Assembly (NCBI RefSeq): GCF_010692325.1
Contig: NZ_JAAHHW010000007.1
Coordinates: 1-64,000 of the forward strand
Source: Moorena sp. SIO3I8
Lineage (GTDB): Bacteria; Cyanobacteriota; Cyanobacteriia; Cyanobacteriales; Coleofasciculaceae
Reading direction: 5' to 3'
Length of the DNA: 64,000 bases
In this document: positions 45,508-55,700 of the stretch, piece after piece
How the letters are laid out: each line of letters starts with the position of its first letter
How positions within the stretch are numbered: position 1 is the stretch's first letter
Translations under genes and position numbers: made by a program
The notes under the pieces: model-generated
The model's database searches: none
What the model saw: the letters and a program-made list of their open reading frames with translations, nothing else
What the model was told of the DNA's origin: nothing

Positions 45508-47616
45508 CTAAGCCTCCGTCCATCCCTGAATCGTAGCTATCAAAATGTTAACTAAGGGATGGTCTATCGCTTCCTTGAAAGCTTCTACTCCTCCAGCTTT
45601 CAGAGCATTGATCACCTTAGCTTTTAGGGTTGGGTTATTCTTTATTTCCTCAGCAGCTCTGGCTACAACTGTTAACTTCTCAATCTCAGTACTGGTGGGA
45701 TTAGTCTGGGATAGTTGGTTTAGGAGTTGCTGAATTTCAGCTGCTGCTTCGGCTAAGCTTTGGGTTTGTTCTGATGTAAAATTAGTAGTATTAAATTGTC
45801 TAGCATTGTCGTTGGCAACAGCAAAATTAGGATTAGTATTAACCTTAGGATTAGTAGCTCGGCTTTGGTCTATCTTAAAATGACGTGAATTATCTGACAT
45901 ATCACTCTCTGCTTTAGCTGTAACATCAATAATATTTTGAATAGGTTTATTAGCTTCACGCTTAATAATATCCCATAAATTAGCACTTTGCTCACGATAA
46001 ATTACTATCTGTTCATCTTTGGCTTTTAGTTCTGCTTTATATTTTTCTTCCATAGCTTTGAGGGCAAGTTCATAGTTTTGCGTGAAGTCACTATGAATCT
46101 TTTCCTTATTCGTGTCAGGGGGAACACTTACCTTAACAACAACTACACCATCCCCTTTATTTTCAATACTCTGAATAGCTAGTTCGGTATCTTCATTCTC
46201 TACTTGGACTTTTTTGAAAGCAGCAATAAAAGCTTTCCAGTCAACACCGTTACGGAAAATGATGTCAACAGTATTTAAGACCTCTTGGAATAGCTTGGTA
46301 AATTCTCCTGGTTGAAATTCGCCACTACTTGGACGACGCTCACGGTTATCTGTTCTAGGCTCAGGGTTTTCTAACAGATAAACAAATCGGCAATCAACAT
46401 CTTTTAGCTTAGTGCTACTTTCAGTGTTCCAAGCTTCCAGACAAGCACCTGTCAAACTAGCTCCGGTAAAATCTGCGCCAACGGCATTAGTTTCAGTCAG
46501 GTTTGCCCATTCTAAACAGGCTCCATTGAATGTGGCTTGACTGATATCAGCTTCCTTAAGATTAGCATAGGTAAGATTAGCTTTGATCAGGTTTGCCCCT
46601 CTGAGCTTAGCACCAGCATAAGATTTTTCGTAAGCATTTCCAGTGACGAGTAATTCCCGAACTACTGGGTCAGCCAAGATGGTGTCACCGACTCTAGCGC
46701 GGTCAATTTTTTTGGCTTTGTACCAACAGGTACGAGTAAGAATAGCCTTTCTAAAGTCTGTACTTTTGAGGATAGCTCCTGTAAAGTCAGCGTTGATTAA
46801 GTTAGCACCGCGAAAGCTTGTGCCTCCGATAGCAGCAAAGGCAATAGCAATCGGACGAATCAGAGCAAACTTTTGATCTTCACCTAAGACTCGTTTAGCC
46901 ATGTAAGCACCCTGAATAGCTCCAAGCCCAATTGCAGCGATATTTACGACCAGGGCTACTATCCCAGCCTTTGTTTCAGGTACAGTGGCAATCATAGTCG
47001 CAGTTTCAGCTCCAGCTACCGTAGCAGCTACAGCGATGATGCCCATCACAATTGCAGCTCCATCCCCAGCTACAGTTATAGCTGCAGCTACATTTGCACC
47101 AGCAGTCACAGTCACAATCATAGTCGAAGGAACACTCATAGCCAGAACTACAGCCCCACGGAGATTTCCTAACATAGCTAAAGTGACAGCTAAAACTGCA
47201 CTCATAGTCAAAACCACAGCAGTTGCCACTAGAAACGCTAGAAACCCATATCGGATATTGACTATCGAGCTGACCGCTAACAACAGCAAGACCATCACAG
47301 CAGGCTCGACAAATTCAGGAGCCAAAGTGGATGGAACAAAAATACTAGAAGACCCCGATACCAATCCTATTAGTGCTGATAATAAAAATAGAATTGTTAC
47401 TAGCAGAATTAACCATTGAGGTTCCAGTCCTCCCTTAGCACCACAGATTTTTGCTTCTCTAAGATTGGTATTCGTAAACTTTGCCCCTCTAATATCCGCT
47501 TCACTAAAATCTGCCCCTGAAAGGTCTTTACCCTGAAATGACTGACCTCTGAGATTTACCCTTCGGAAATCCCGTTGTCCTGCTGCATATCGTCTCAGAA
47601 CTTCTTTAGCTTTCAT
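45508..47616 (-). CDS. Pentapeptide-repeat membrane protein, paralogue 2
   Basis: The 702-residue protein has the same plan as its neighbour: MKAKEVLRRYAAGQRDFRRV, pentapeptides to about 55, a hydrophobic Ala/Val/Thr-rich membrane block (about 70-240), a second pentapeptide region (about 255-390) and a helical linker with a coiled part (AMEEKYKAELKAKDEQIVIY). The C-terminal domain is almost the same as in paralogue 1 (LAEAAAEIQQLLNQLSQTNP). The membrane block and linker have diverged most, so the two copies may have different specificity. The conserved C-terminal domain is probably a shared interaction module. Function unknown. Confidence 0.8.
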   Translation of the reverse strand: MKAKEVLRRYAAGQRDFRRVNLRGQSFQGKDLSGADFSEADIRGAKFTNTNLREAKICGAKGGLEPQWLILLVTILFLLSALIGLVSGSSSIFVPSTLAPEFVEPAVMVLLLLAVSSIVNIRYGFLAFLVATAVVLTMSAVLAVTLAMLGNLRGAVVLAMSVPSTMIVTVTAGANVAAAITVAGDGAAIVMGIIAVAATVAGAETATMIATVPETKAGIVALVVNIAAIGLGAIQGAYMAKRVLGEDQKFALIRPIAIAFAAIGGTSFRGANLINADFTGAILKSTDFRKAILTRTCWYKAKKIDRARVGDTILADPVVRELLVTGNAYEKSYAGAKLRGANLIKANLTYANLKEADISQATFNGACLEWANLTETNAVGADFTGASLTGACLEAWNTESSTKLKDVDCRFVYLLENPEPRTDNRERRPSSGEFQPGEFTKLFQEVLNTVDIIFRNGVDWKAFIAAFKKVQVENEDTELAIQSIENKGDGVVVVKVSVPPDTNKEKIHSDFTQNYELALKAMEEKYKAELKAKDEQIVIYREQSANLWDIIKREANKPIQNIIDVTAKAESDMSDNSRHFKIDQSRATNPKVNTNPNFAVANDNARQFNTTNFTSEQTQSLAEAAAEIQQLLNQLSQTNPTSTEIEKLTVVARAAEEIKNNPTLKAKVINALKAGGVEAFKEAIDHPLVNILIATIQGWTEA

Positions 47617-49117
47617 CAGCCAGAATCATATATAGGAAGGGGGACAGGGAACAGGGAGTAGGGAGTAGGGAACAGGAATTTCCATAATTCATTGCTCCTC
47701 GATGTAAACTACAGTCGATGAATCAGGATTCCGGAAATACTTACGTGGAAATAAATTTCTTCGTGTTCTTTATTCCCATGGTGCTTCACCTGATCAGGAA
47801 AGGATGTATTACTGCTATATGCGATGCCCTAAGTAACCAACTATACAGTGGTCACATAAACTCCCCTCACAACCTTGCCGCTGTCCCGCCCATGCGATCG
47901 CGTAGCGTCGGGCTTTGCCCGAATCGCTGATTCTATGACAGTGAAGACAACTCAAGATCAGGAGTTTCCATCGCGGTAAAGCAAACCTGACCGTAGCTCA
48001 GAAAACTCTTTTCCCATAGGCTAGGCGATCACTCTCTTCCAAAATTGCCCACAAGAGGCTTAACACCAAATCCGTAGAGTAGACCTGTCACTAATGCTGA
48101 CGGCCAAATCAACATCAAATCAGGCAATGTTGAAAGGGAGGGGGGTGGCGCGCAACTTGGGGGGTGGGATTCTTCTTGCTGAGTCTGTGGGGAAGAAGTT
48201 CTAGTCTCGGTTTTTTCAGCCAGCGGAGTATGGAAGAAAGTGAATGGTGTAAAAGGTATAAACAGGGTGTTGACCTATAATCAGCGGAGCCTGAAAAAAC
48301 AGATTAGGGATAAAGGGGGGGAAATCAAATTGACTCCCTGGCTGCTCTTCTTCCGGAAAAGTTGGGTAGAAATTTCAAAAAAAATGGGAGTGAGTGCTCT
48401 TAGAGCATCTCACTCATACATCTAGTGTCTTTCTTCTATATATAGGATTGTTTGCAAAATGTAGCAAACTGGTTTGCAATATATAGCAAACTCGTTTCTT
48501 AGATTCAGTAAACTTAACATGTCTAGACATAGGGGTTTTAGCCAACTGGTTGGTCAGATTCAGCAAACTAGACAAATATTCACAATATGTCTAGACATTT
48601 GCAAGACAGGATAGGGATTCTCCTACGGAGACGCTTCGCGAACGCTGTCTCGATGCCTGGCTGTTTTGTCTACCTGACTGAAACCCACTGCAAACAGGAC
48701 ATAGTACTGGCACAATGCTGTTGTTTTTATACATGTAGCAATGTTTTATTACCGCCAAGTGTGGTTATCGACACTAAGAGTCTAACACTACTAATCTCAG
48801 CTCATCCCCCTAGTTGGCCAAGCGTATCCAGAGAGATTCACTTTTTGACTTCCATTAATGGCTACAATTGCTCTGAAGCTTATCTGATGGTGGTTTTGAT
48901 AAAATTACATATAGATGGTTATAGGAATGCGATTGACCTACGGTCACGCTACGCGAACGCAAAAATAAACCCCTAATAAACATGGGTACAGTTTCCCTGA
49001 AGCAATTGCTGTAACCCGAATTTGAAAAGGGTGTTATGGGTTGTTGAGCACATTAGTATGGAGGAATTTCAGTGAAATGCGATCGCATAGACTTTTGCTC
49101 AAAACTCAGCTGCGAAC
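47617..49117. other. 1.5-kb noncoding region with repeat copy C
   Basis: No supported gene. It holds the duplicated upstream segment (about 47700-47745), a run of AGGGAACAGGGAGTAGGG-type repeat (47637-47672), iteron element copy C and further HIP1-type and ACGCTACGCGAACGC repeats near 47895 and 48945. Small open frames here are not convincing. Confidence 0.55.
48280..48770 (+). repeat. Iteron-bearing dispersed element, copy C
   Basis: Same order as copy A: CCCTGGCTGCTCTTCTTCCGG, an AT-rich ATATATAGGATTG, then iterons starting at 48465, 48487, 48509, 48542 and 48564. Several are degenerate (CAAACTCG, TAAACTTA, CCAACTGG), but the 22/22/33/22 spacing is exact. It continues with CTCCTACGGAGACGCTTCGC and GTTTTTATACATGTAGCAAT, shared with copy B. 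This copy lies outside the phage block. Confidence 0.8.
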
Positions 49118-50848
49118 CTACAGCTGATAGCCCAATGAAACGTGGAAACCATTCTCTTGTAGGGAATTTCCCCGGTTGTTGACCTCAATCAAGGGGATAC
49201 CATAGTCTAGGCGCAAATCTAAACCAGAGATAATTTGCGATCGCAAGCCTAGTCCCAAGCTAGCAATGGTGGCGGGGTCAGGGTCAGGATCTAGATTATT
49301 CCAAGCTGTACCGATTTCAAAAAAAGGGGCTATTTGTAGTTTGCTAGGGTCTGAGGTGAGAGGAATTCGGAGTTGTACCGAACCCAGGATACCGTTATCA
49401 GCAACCAGTTGGTTTTGTCGATAGCCTTTGACTGTATCCACGCCACCGATACTGAAGCGTTCTAGGGAGAGCAAAGAATCTGGGGTTAACTGAGCATTAA
49501 TTTGTGTGATCAGCGTCGTTCTCGGTGACAACTGTTGTACCAATTGGAATTGTCCCAACCAGCTAAAGAATCGCCCGTCAGTCCCAGTATTGTTGATAGT
49601 TGCATCAAAGGCACCCAACCCAAAACTAAACTGAGAGCGAGCAGCTAATATGCGACTAGGGCTACTACGGTCTATCCAATCTTGAGAAAATCGCAATACC
49701 GTTACCTTGGATTCGCCGTCTTCTGGGCCAACTGAGAAAGAAAAAGGTTCCCCGAGTAAGAAGGTTTGACTGCGACGCAAGTCTAGGGCTAAACTCAGAG
49801 CAAATTCACGTTCTGAGGAGCGGAATATCGGTTGCCGAAAACTGACAGAAAAGGTGCGAGTTTCGCTTTCGATATCAAGCTCGTCGAATTGATCTTCGAT
49901 AATGCTGCTGTCGCTGTTGTTGTAGCGTACACTAAGGGTGCCATTGTAGGGATTGACGGGGATAGAATAGTTGATATCGTAGAGGTCTAGCCCTTCGGTA
50001 AAGCTGTATTGAGTGGTGAAGCGATCGCCAAAACCCAAAAGATTATCATGGGCAACAAACAGCCTGGTTTGTAGAGAACCAATGCTGGGAGATTGGTTGT
50101 TGGCGGTAGAAATACCAGCGTGAAAGGCAGAGGCTTCTTTGAGTTTGACTTGCAAAATATTGCTACCAGAGCCACTTCCTGCAGTTAACTCCGCATCCAC
50201 TTGATTGAGCAAAGGGTCAAGTTGCAGCAGTTTCAGGGCTTCTTCTAAGCGGCTTCGATTTAATGGTGGGTTAGTGGCCACTTCAAGGCGACTGCGCACA
50301 TATCCTTCCCGCAGACGGTTTAATCCCTCCAGTTCAATCCGTTCTAAGTCACCCTCAACCACCTGGATTTTCACAACACCTTTGCTAAAGTCTTGGACCG
50401 GCAAAAATGCGCCAGAGGTGATGTAACCATTTTTAATGTAGAGCTCAGTAATGGCAGAACGCAGTTGAAGCAACTCCTCAAACCTTACTTCACGGTTCTC
50501 ATATTGGTTTGTTTTATCTGCAATTTCTTCTTGCAAAACCGTATTTCCCAACACCTCCACTTCTGTGACAAAGAATGGCACAGTGGATGGAGTTGTAACT
50601 TCAGGGAGTTGGGGAGAGGAAGGAATTTCCAGACTTGGATCCGGTGGTGATGCTGGAGATTCTTCAGGAACAGGAGGAGGTAAATCGGATGGGGTGGGAA
50701 TGGTTTCCTGAATTCTTTCAGGGGTTTCGGTGGGAAGGTTCACTCCTGGGGGTGGATTAGACTGAGCCACTGCTCCCATAGTTAGGCTCACGATGGTAGT
50801 AATGCTAGAGCCTGAAATTACAACAATCGATTTCAGTGTATGATACAT
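49118..50848 (-). CDS. Two-partner-secretion outer membrane transporter (ShlB/FhaC family)
   Basis: The product is 576 residues from ATG 50848 (MYHTLKSIVVISGSSITTIV), a signal-peptide start ending near AVAQS. The open frame runs on to 51187, but those residues are translated from a tandem DNA repeat and are rejected. A Pro-rich linker precedes two POTRA domains (VTEVEVLGNTVLQEEI; LYIKNGYITSGAFLPVQDFS). A 16-strand barrel follows, with the L6-loop motif VKGYRQNQLVADNG, a VRGF/Y variant. The protein exports a TpsA exoprotein, very likely the haemagglutinin-like protein at 52759-58578. The RTX gene lies between the pair. Confidence 0.9.
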   Translation of the reverse strand: MYHTLKSIVVISGSSITTIVSLTMGAVAQSNPPPGVNLPTETPERIQETIPTPSDLPPPVPEESPASPPDPSLEIPSSPQLPEVTTPSTVPFFVTEVEVLGNTVLQEEIADKTNQYENREVRFEELLQLRSAITELYIKNGYITSGAFLPVQDFSKGVVKIQVVEGDLERIELEGLNRLREGYVRSRLEVATNPPLNRSRLEEALKLLQLDPLLNQVDAELTAGSGSGSNILQVKLKEASAFHAGISTANNQSPSIGSLQTRLFVAHDNLLGFGDRFTTQYSFTEGLDLYDINYSIPVNPYNGTLSVRYNNSDSSIIEDQFDELDIESETRTFSVSFRQPIFRSSEREFALSLALDLRRSQTFLLGEPFSFSVGPEDGESKVTVLRFSQDWIDRSSPSRILAARSQFSFGLGAFDATINNTGTDGRFFSWLGQFQLVQQLSPRTTLITQINAQLTPDSLLSLERFSIGGVDTVKGYRQNQLVADNGILGSVQLRIPLTSDPSKLQIAPFFEIGTAWNNLDPDPDPATIASLGLGLRSQIISGLDLRLDYGIPLIEVNNRGNSLQENGFHVSLGYQL

Positions 50849-50904
50849 AGTTTCAGCTTTGTTAGCATTGCTGAATCTTCGGATGAATAAGAGTGGGGTG
50901 GGCA

Positions 50905-51178
50905 TCCTGCCTGCCTGGGAATGAAACAGGTAAGATGCCTGTTCGGAAATGAAACAGGCAAGATGCCTGTTCGGAAATGAAACAGGCAAGATGCCTGCTC
51001 GGAAATGAAACAGGCAAGATGCCTGCTCGGAAATGAAACAGGCAAGATGCCTGCTCGGAAATGAAACAGGCAAGATGCCTGTTCCACTAAGATGCCCGAG
51101 GCCGGAAACAGGCAAGATGCCTGTTCCACCAAGATGCCTGGGAATGAAACAGGCAAGATGCCTGTTCCACCAAGATGC
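50905..51178. repeat. 28-bp tandem repeat with palindromic core
   Basis: Units of about 28 bp, GAAACAGGCAAGATGCCTG plus a short variable joint, repeat seven to eight times. Each unit has the hairpin AGGC-aagat-GCCT. Two joint types occur (TTCGGAAAT / CTCGGAAAT and TTCCACYAAGATGCC). There are no unique spacers, so it is not a CRISPR array. It lies just upstream of the secretion transporter gene and can be translated in frame with it. Confidence 0.85.
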
Positions 51179-51365
51179 CCATGCCACAAAACTATTAAAA
51201 TTATCCCGTATTTATAGCACTACGTATTCAGAGGACATTGATACAAGCAACAAAAGCGGTTTTAGTCAACTTTTGCATGCATGGCTCTTGCCTTGGGCGT
51301 AGTGCTATATCTATCCCAATGCTTCCCCCAACCCCCAGAGGCTAAAGGTGTTTTTGGAAAGAGTC

Positions 51366-52193
51366 TTAAACGAAGTTAAAGTCCCAATAAATCACAACAT
51401 TAGTGGTGTCTTCTACTACACCGATAAGATCGTTCTTATAGCACTTATCATAGTCATGAGGTACAAAATTCTTGGTGTTAGGGAGCAGGGACTTCGGAGC
51501 AGGGAGCAGGGAAGAGAGAAGAGGCAAGAGGCAAGAGGTAAAAAATCCTGTGTACCTCATAGCTATAAGACAAGAGGTAAAAAATCCTGTGTACCTCATA
51601 GCTATAAGAAACGCTATATAGTAAATCAAGGTATCCTTTGCACTGCTGCCAGACCAGTTTTGGAAGCTCAGTGAGTAGTCACTGGAACTACCATAAACCT
51701 GGAACTTATCTCCCTCAGACCAGTAGAAGTCGGTAATTGTGGTATAATTGAGGCTGTCATAGCCGGAACTGCCACTTAAGTAATCGTTTCCAGAGTAACC
51801 TAGAAGGGTGTCGTTACCTGAGCCACCATAGATATAGTCATGGCCAGTCCAGCCATCCAGATAGTCGTTACCACTCTGACCGTAGAGCTTATCGTTGCCG
51901 CTATTACCATATAAATTATCGTGTCCATAGTAACCAAAAAGGGTGTCGTTACCTGAGCCACCATAGATATAGTCATTGCCAGTCCAGCCATCTAGATAGT
52001 CGTTAGCACCCTCACCGTAGAGGTTATCGTTGCCGCTATTTCCATACAAAGTGTCGTTCTTCGGACCGCCAATCAGGGTATCATTGCCGCCATTACCCGT
52101 CATTGTCCAAGACTTCCATTTCAAGAATATCCACCAACCTTCCTTGTGCGCTTGAAAGTAATTGTTAGCATTGTTACCGATGTAATTTCCCAT
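51366..52193 (-). CDS. RTX (calcium-binding nonapeptide) repeat protein, carries MITE insertion
   Basis: The 275-residue protein contains about ten to twelve RTX-type nonapeptides of the pattern GNDTLxGxxG (NDTLIGGPKNDTLYGNSGND). These bind calcium in a beta roll on secretion. No effector domain is fused. An AGGAG ribosome site precedes ATG 52193. The C-terminus continues in frame through a 182-bp repeat (51437-51618) and then returns to an RTX-type ending (KNDLIGVVEDTTNVVIYW). The insertion thus added about 60 residues. It lies between the TpsB and TpsA genes. Confidence 0.8.
   Translation of the reverse strand: MGNYIGNNANNYFQAHKEGWWIFLKWKSWTMTGNGGNDTLIGGPKNDTLYGNSGNDNLYGEGANDYLDGWTGNDYIYGGSGNDTLFGYYGHDNLYGNSGNDKLYGQSGNDYLDGWTGHDYIYGGSGNDTLLGYSGNDYLSGSSGYDSLNYTTITDFYWSEGDKFQVYGSSSDYSLSFQNWSGSSAKDTLIYYIAFLIAMRYTGFFTSCLIAMRYTGFFTSCLLPLLSSLLPAPKSLLPNTKNFVPHDYDKCYKNDLIGVVEDTTNVVIYWDFNFV
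51437..51618. mobile_element. MITE-like insertion in the RTX gene
   Basis: Imperfect terminal inverted repeats about 28 bp long: TATAGCACTTATCATAGTCA at the left and, reversed, TATAGCGTTTCTTATAGCTA at the right, both continuing into TGAGGTAC. Inside is a 39-bp tandem duplication with AAGAGGTAAAAAATCCTGTG and CTCATAGCTATAAGA. TA-type ends suggest an IS630/Tc1-like family. There is no transposase, so it is nonautonomous. Confidence 0.6.
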
Positions 52194-52461
52194 GGTTTTT
52201 ACTCCTGAGAGAATTTAATTGTGTAACTTCAAAGGGTTATATTCAGTCAATAAATTCTAGATAAACCCAATGTCTAAGCCTTAAATTTTGCTACAATTTG
52301 GTCGTTTAGTGTGCAAAAAAAAAAAATTAGTTAGAGATAATTTGTTCAGCAACTGTATTAGCTTGTTGCTTAATTTTCATAATAAACTTAAGTCTTTTAG
52401 AATTCATTAACCGTATCTACCAATGTGATGACTTGGATAACCAAGACTCATGGCAATATTT

Positions 52462-52613
52462 AGTCAGTGGGATTGCTGAAAACTACATATTGGTAATCAA
52501 AAAGAGAGGCTCACTGGATTAGAGCCTCTCTCCCCTTGTCTACCAAGATGATGCCGCAAATTTGGACAAGACCTGGGTACAATTCAGTCAGTGGGATTGC
52601 TGAAAACTACATA
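52462..52613. repeat. 28-bp direct repeat flanking a terminator
   Basis: AGTCAGTGGGATTGCTGAAA plus AACTACATA-type sequence occurs at 52462-52489 and again at 52586-52613. Between them lies the hairpin terminator at 52504-52530. Confidence 0.75.
52504..52530 (-). terminator. Rho-independent terminator
   Basis: GAGAGGCTC pairs with GAGCCTCTC around nine bases. On the minus strand it is followed by TTTTTGATT, so it probably ends the transcript of the large exoprotein gene to its right. Confidence 0.7.
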
Positions 52614-52758
52614 CTGCTGATTGAAGCGTTTACCCTGTTGGGTGGTGCGTTACGGGACGGACTATCCCAATACTGGCTACTGATAAAATCAGGGCTCGCC
52701 CGTCCCTAACGCACCCTACGCACTCAAACCTTTTGCCCAAAATTCCTCACCCCCAGCC

Positions 52759-55700
52759 TCAAGAACATTCCCGCCCCATCACTAGGCGTCCATTTGGCAG
52801 TTGATAAACCCCCGTTGCTTCAACAATTGGGTCACCCTTTTGCCAAGGACGAGAGGCACTCTGACTCGGTACGGTGCGTACCTCTCCAGTGGGATAACGT
52901 GAAACTGAAGCATCCCCAGGGCGGGTGGGTAAGTTACCACCACCGGTAATGATGAATTGTCCCTCTTGTTCACTGGTTCGGACAATGCAGCTATTGGCTA
53001 GTAGATTGTCGGTGTCAATCAGATTGTCCGGTAACTCTGTCAGGCTGTTTTCGATAAAATCGAGGTTGGGTAAAGTGATAACCCCATCGACTGCCCCACT
53101 AGCATTGATATCGACTCGGTTATTATTATCTAAAGTAGCTGGGTCAGTGCCTTTTGGTGCTGGACGGAAGGCAAAGCCGAAGAAGATGGGGGTTGTGAAC
53201 TTAATATTGCCTCCTCGGCCATCACGGGCAAAGGCTAGGATGTCACTGTCAGCAAAGGCAATGAGGGAGTCAGTGGTGATGGTGATATTTCCCCCGTTGT
53301 CAGCACCGCTGAAGACACTAGTGGTGATGTCACTGTCACCCCGTAGCCTAATATTTTTGGCTGTGATATCGATAGCACCTCCGGCAGATTGAGTGGTAGC
53401 AGTAATGATATTGCCGTCAGTAGCTGTTAACCTGTCTGAGACATTGATCTCGATGTTGCCAGCGTCGCCTTCTCCTTGACTTTGGGCAGATATCTGGCCT
53501 CTATCTGTGATGGTTAAATTGGAAGTAGTAATTTTCAAGTCTCCGGCAGACCCTGTTGAACCTTTCAGTACTTCTGTAGATATAGTACTGGGAACTTCGC
53601 CATCCTTAGAAACACCAGTTACTTCTATAAATTCTGAGGCATTGATGGTTATAGTTCCTCCTTTACCTGCATTTGCGGTTGCTGCGCCAATGCGTGAACC
53701 ACTGCGGACGCTCAGTTGGTTGGTTGTAATATCTATATCCCCGGCATTTCCGGAAGCATTAATAGAAGTAGCAACAGGACCAGTAATTGTATCTGCCGAA
53801 ATTACAGCTCCCTCCTCAAGAGTTATTCTGCCAGAATTTAAAAATAAGTTTCCTGCATCACCATGTCCGAGAGTAGCAGTCGCTATGCCTGCCTGACCTT
53901 GAATCTCGATAGACTCGGTAGCAGTTATACGTAACTCTCCGCCTTTTCCCTCAGGCAAGGTACCTTGTGCATCATTTTCGTCACTTAAAACAGGTCCTGA
54001 GATAATTCCAGCTCCATTCTGAATGACTAAACTACGAGTAGTAAGGCTTAAAGTACCACCATCACCAGTCCCAAAAGTTGCTGTTGTCAAACCTGTAGCA
54101 GTTTGAGCTGCCTGGCGAATTGAGTTTGGGTCTAGAGGGTCAGGATTAAATACTATTGATTGATTGCCCCTTAGTATAACAGACTCGGAAGCATTGATGG
54201 TTAAGTTCCCTGCTTTGCCACTGCTACGTGTTTCTGTCCCTATTCCAGTATACCTATTCAATTCAGGTCGGTCATTTTGTACAACCAATTGCTGAGTATT
54301 AATGGTTGCGTTGCCAGCATTGCCAGTCCCATATGTCTGGACAAGCAATTTACTACCATTGGTTATATTGATGGAATCAGAGGCATTAATGTTGAGATCT
54401 CCTCCCAAGCCATCTCCACGAGTTATCGTCGATACTCTCGTCCCAGTAAAGGAAACGGATTGAGCCTTGATATTAATGTCACCAGCCTTAACAGAGCCAC
54501 GAGTTTCGCTAATAATGCGCTGATTTTTTGCTATGATTGCACCGTTGCTATTTAACGTAATATCACCCCCTGCAACATCGCGACCACGAGAATCAAGAGA
54601 ACCAAGGTTAAGGTCACCGTCAGCAGACAGGGTTATCGCTCCGCCACTGCCAGAGGAAGATGTCTTGAGAATACCTGCCGTAGTATCGATACTACCATTG
54701 GTGCTGTTGAGGGTAATCGAGCCACTGGGATTAGAAATATCCTGAGTATTAATGTCTCCGATGGCCTTGAGTATCAAGCTTCTTTCTTGATTGGAAGGGT
54801 CTATATCACTAAGGCTACCGCTTTGTGCGATCGCACCACCAGAAGTAATTGTTACATTACCAGCATAAGTTGAGTTGAGTAAGTTGGTAGAGTCACTTTC
54901 GTTGATTGAGATGTTACTCCCTTCAAATTTAAGATTCCCAAACTGATTCTCTGAGTTGTTGAGAGTAATATTGCCATTCTTAGCATTGAAGCTAGCAGTA
55001 CCGCTAACATTTAGAGAACCATTTTGGATAATTTCGGGAGTACCTGTATCGAGGCGAGTTGGGGGTGCCTCAGTATTTATTCTCAATACGCCGCCAAAGG
55101 AGTTTCCAGATTGAGCTAATTCAATCGCTGTACTTTCGTTAAAGGCTTCATTGTTGTTGAAAGTCAGTCTTTTATCTAAGCTGTTCACCGTTAGATTGCC
55201 AGAGATAGTTTCGGCATTTAGGGTGATCAGTCCCACGTCAGTGATAATCACATCCCCATTGGGCAAGGTTCTTCGAGGCAAAATATTATTGTTGCCAGTA
55301 GGGTCTATATTTTCACTAGGAGCGTTTGGATCAGTGTTCCCTGCTACTTGTAAGATTTCCCCAGGAGCTTGGAAAATTGGTCCAGTAGAGTTAATCGTAA
55401 AATCACCACCAATCAGGGAGTTACCGATGATGCTGGCATTACTGTTAGTAATTGTGACATTGCCAGCGTTGGGGAGGGTAGTGGTGAGGCTGGTATCTCC
55501 TACAACAGTTAATGATGCTCCTATATCTTGAGTAATCATGCCTCCAGAGGTTAAGTTCAAGTTACCAGTGGCAGAGGAAGTGATCAGATTTGTCCCGTCA
55601 CTCTCACGGATAGAGACATCATTACCGGTGAAGGCAAGATTACCAAACTGATTAGCTGGTTCATTGAGACTAATATTGCCAGTGTTGGCGTTGAAAGTAG

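Noticed and set aside
6066-48770. Insertion sequence or transposon status of the iteron element
   Set aside because: No transposase frame, clean inverted ends or target duplications could be seen, so it is listed only as a repeat.
50905-51178. CRISPR-like array
   Set aside because: Units are contiguous 28-bp repeats with palindromic cores and no unique spacers; no cas gene is nearby.
50849-51187. N-terminal extension of the secretion transporter
   Set aside because: It is translated from the tandem repeat and precedes a normal signal peptide at ATG 50848.
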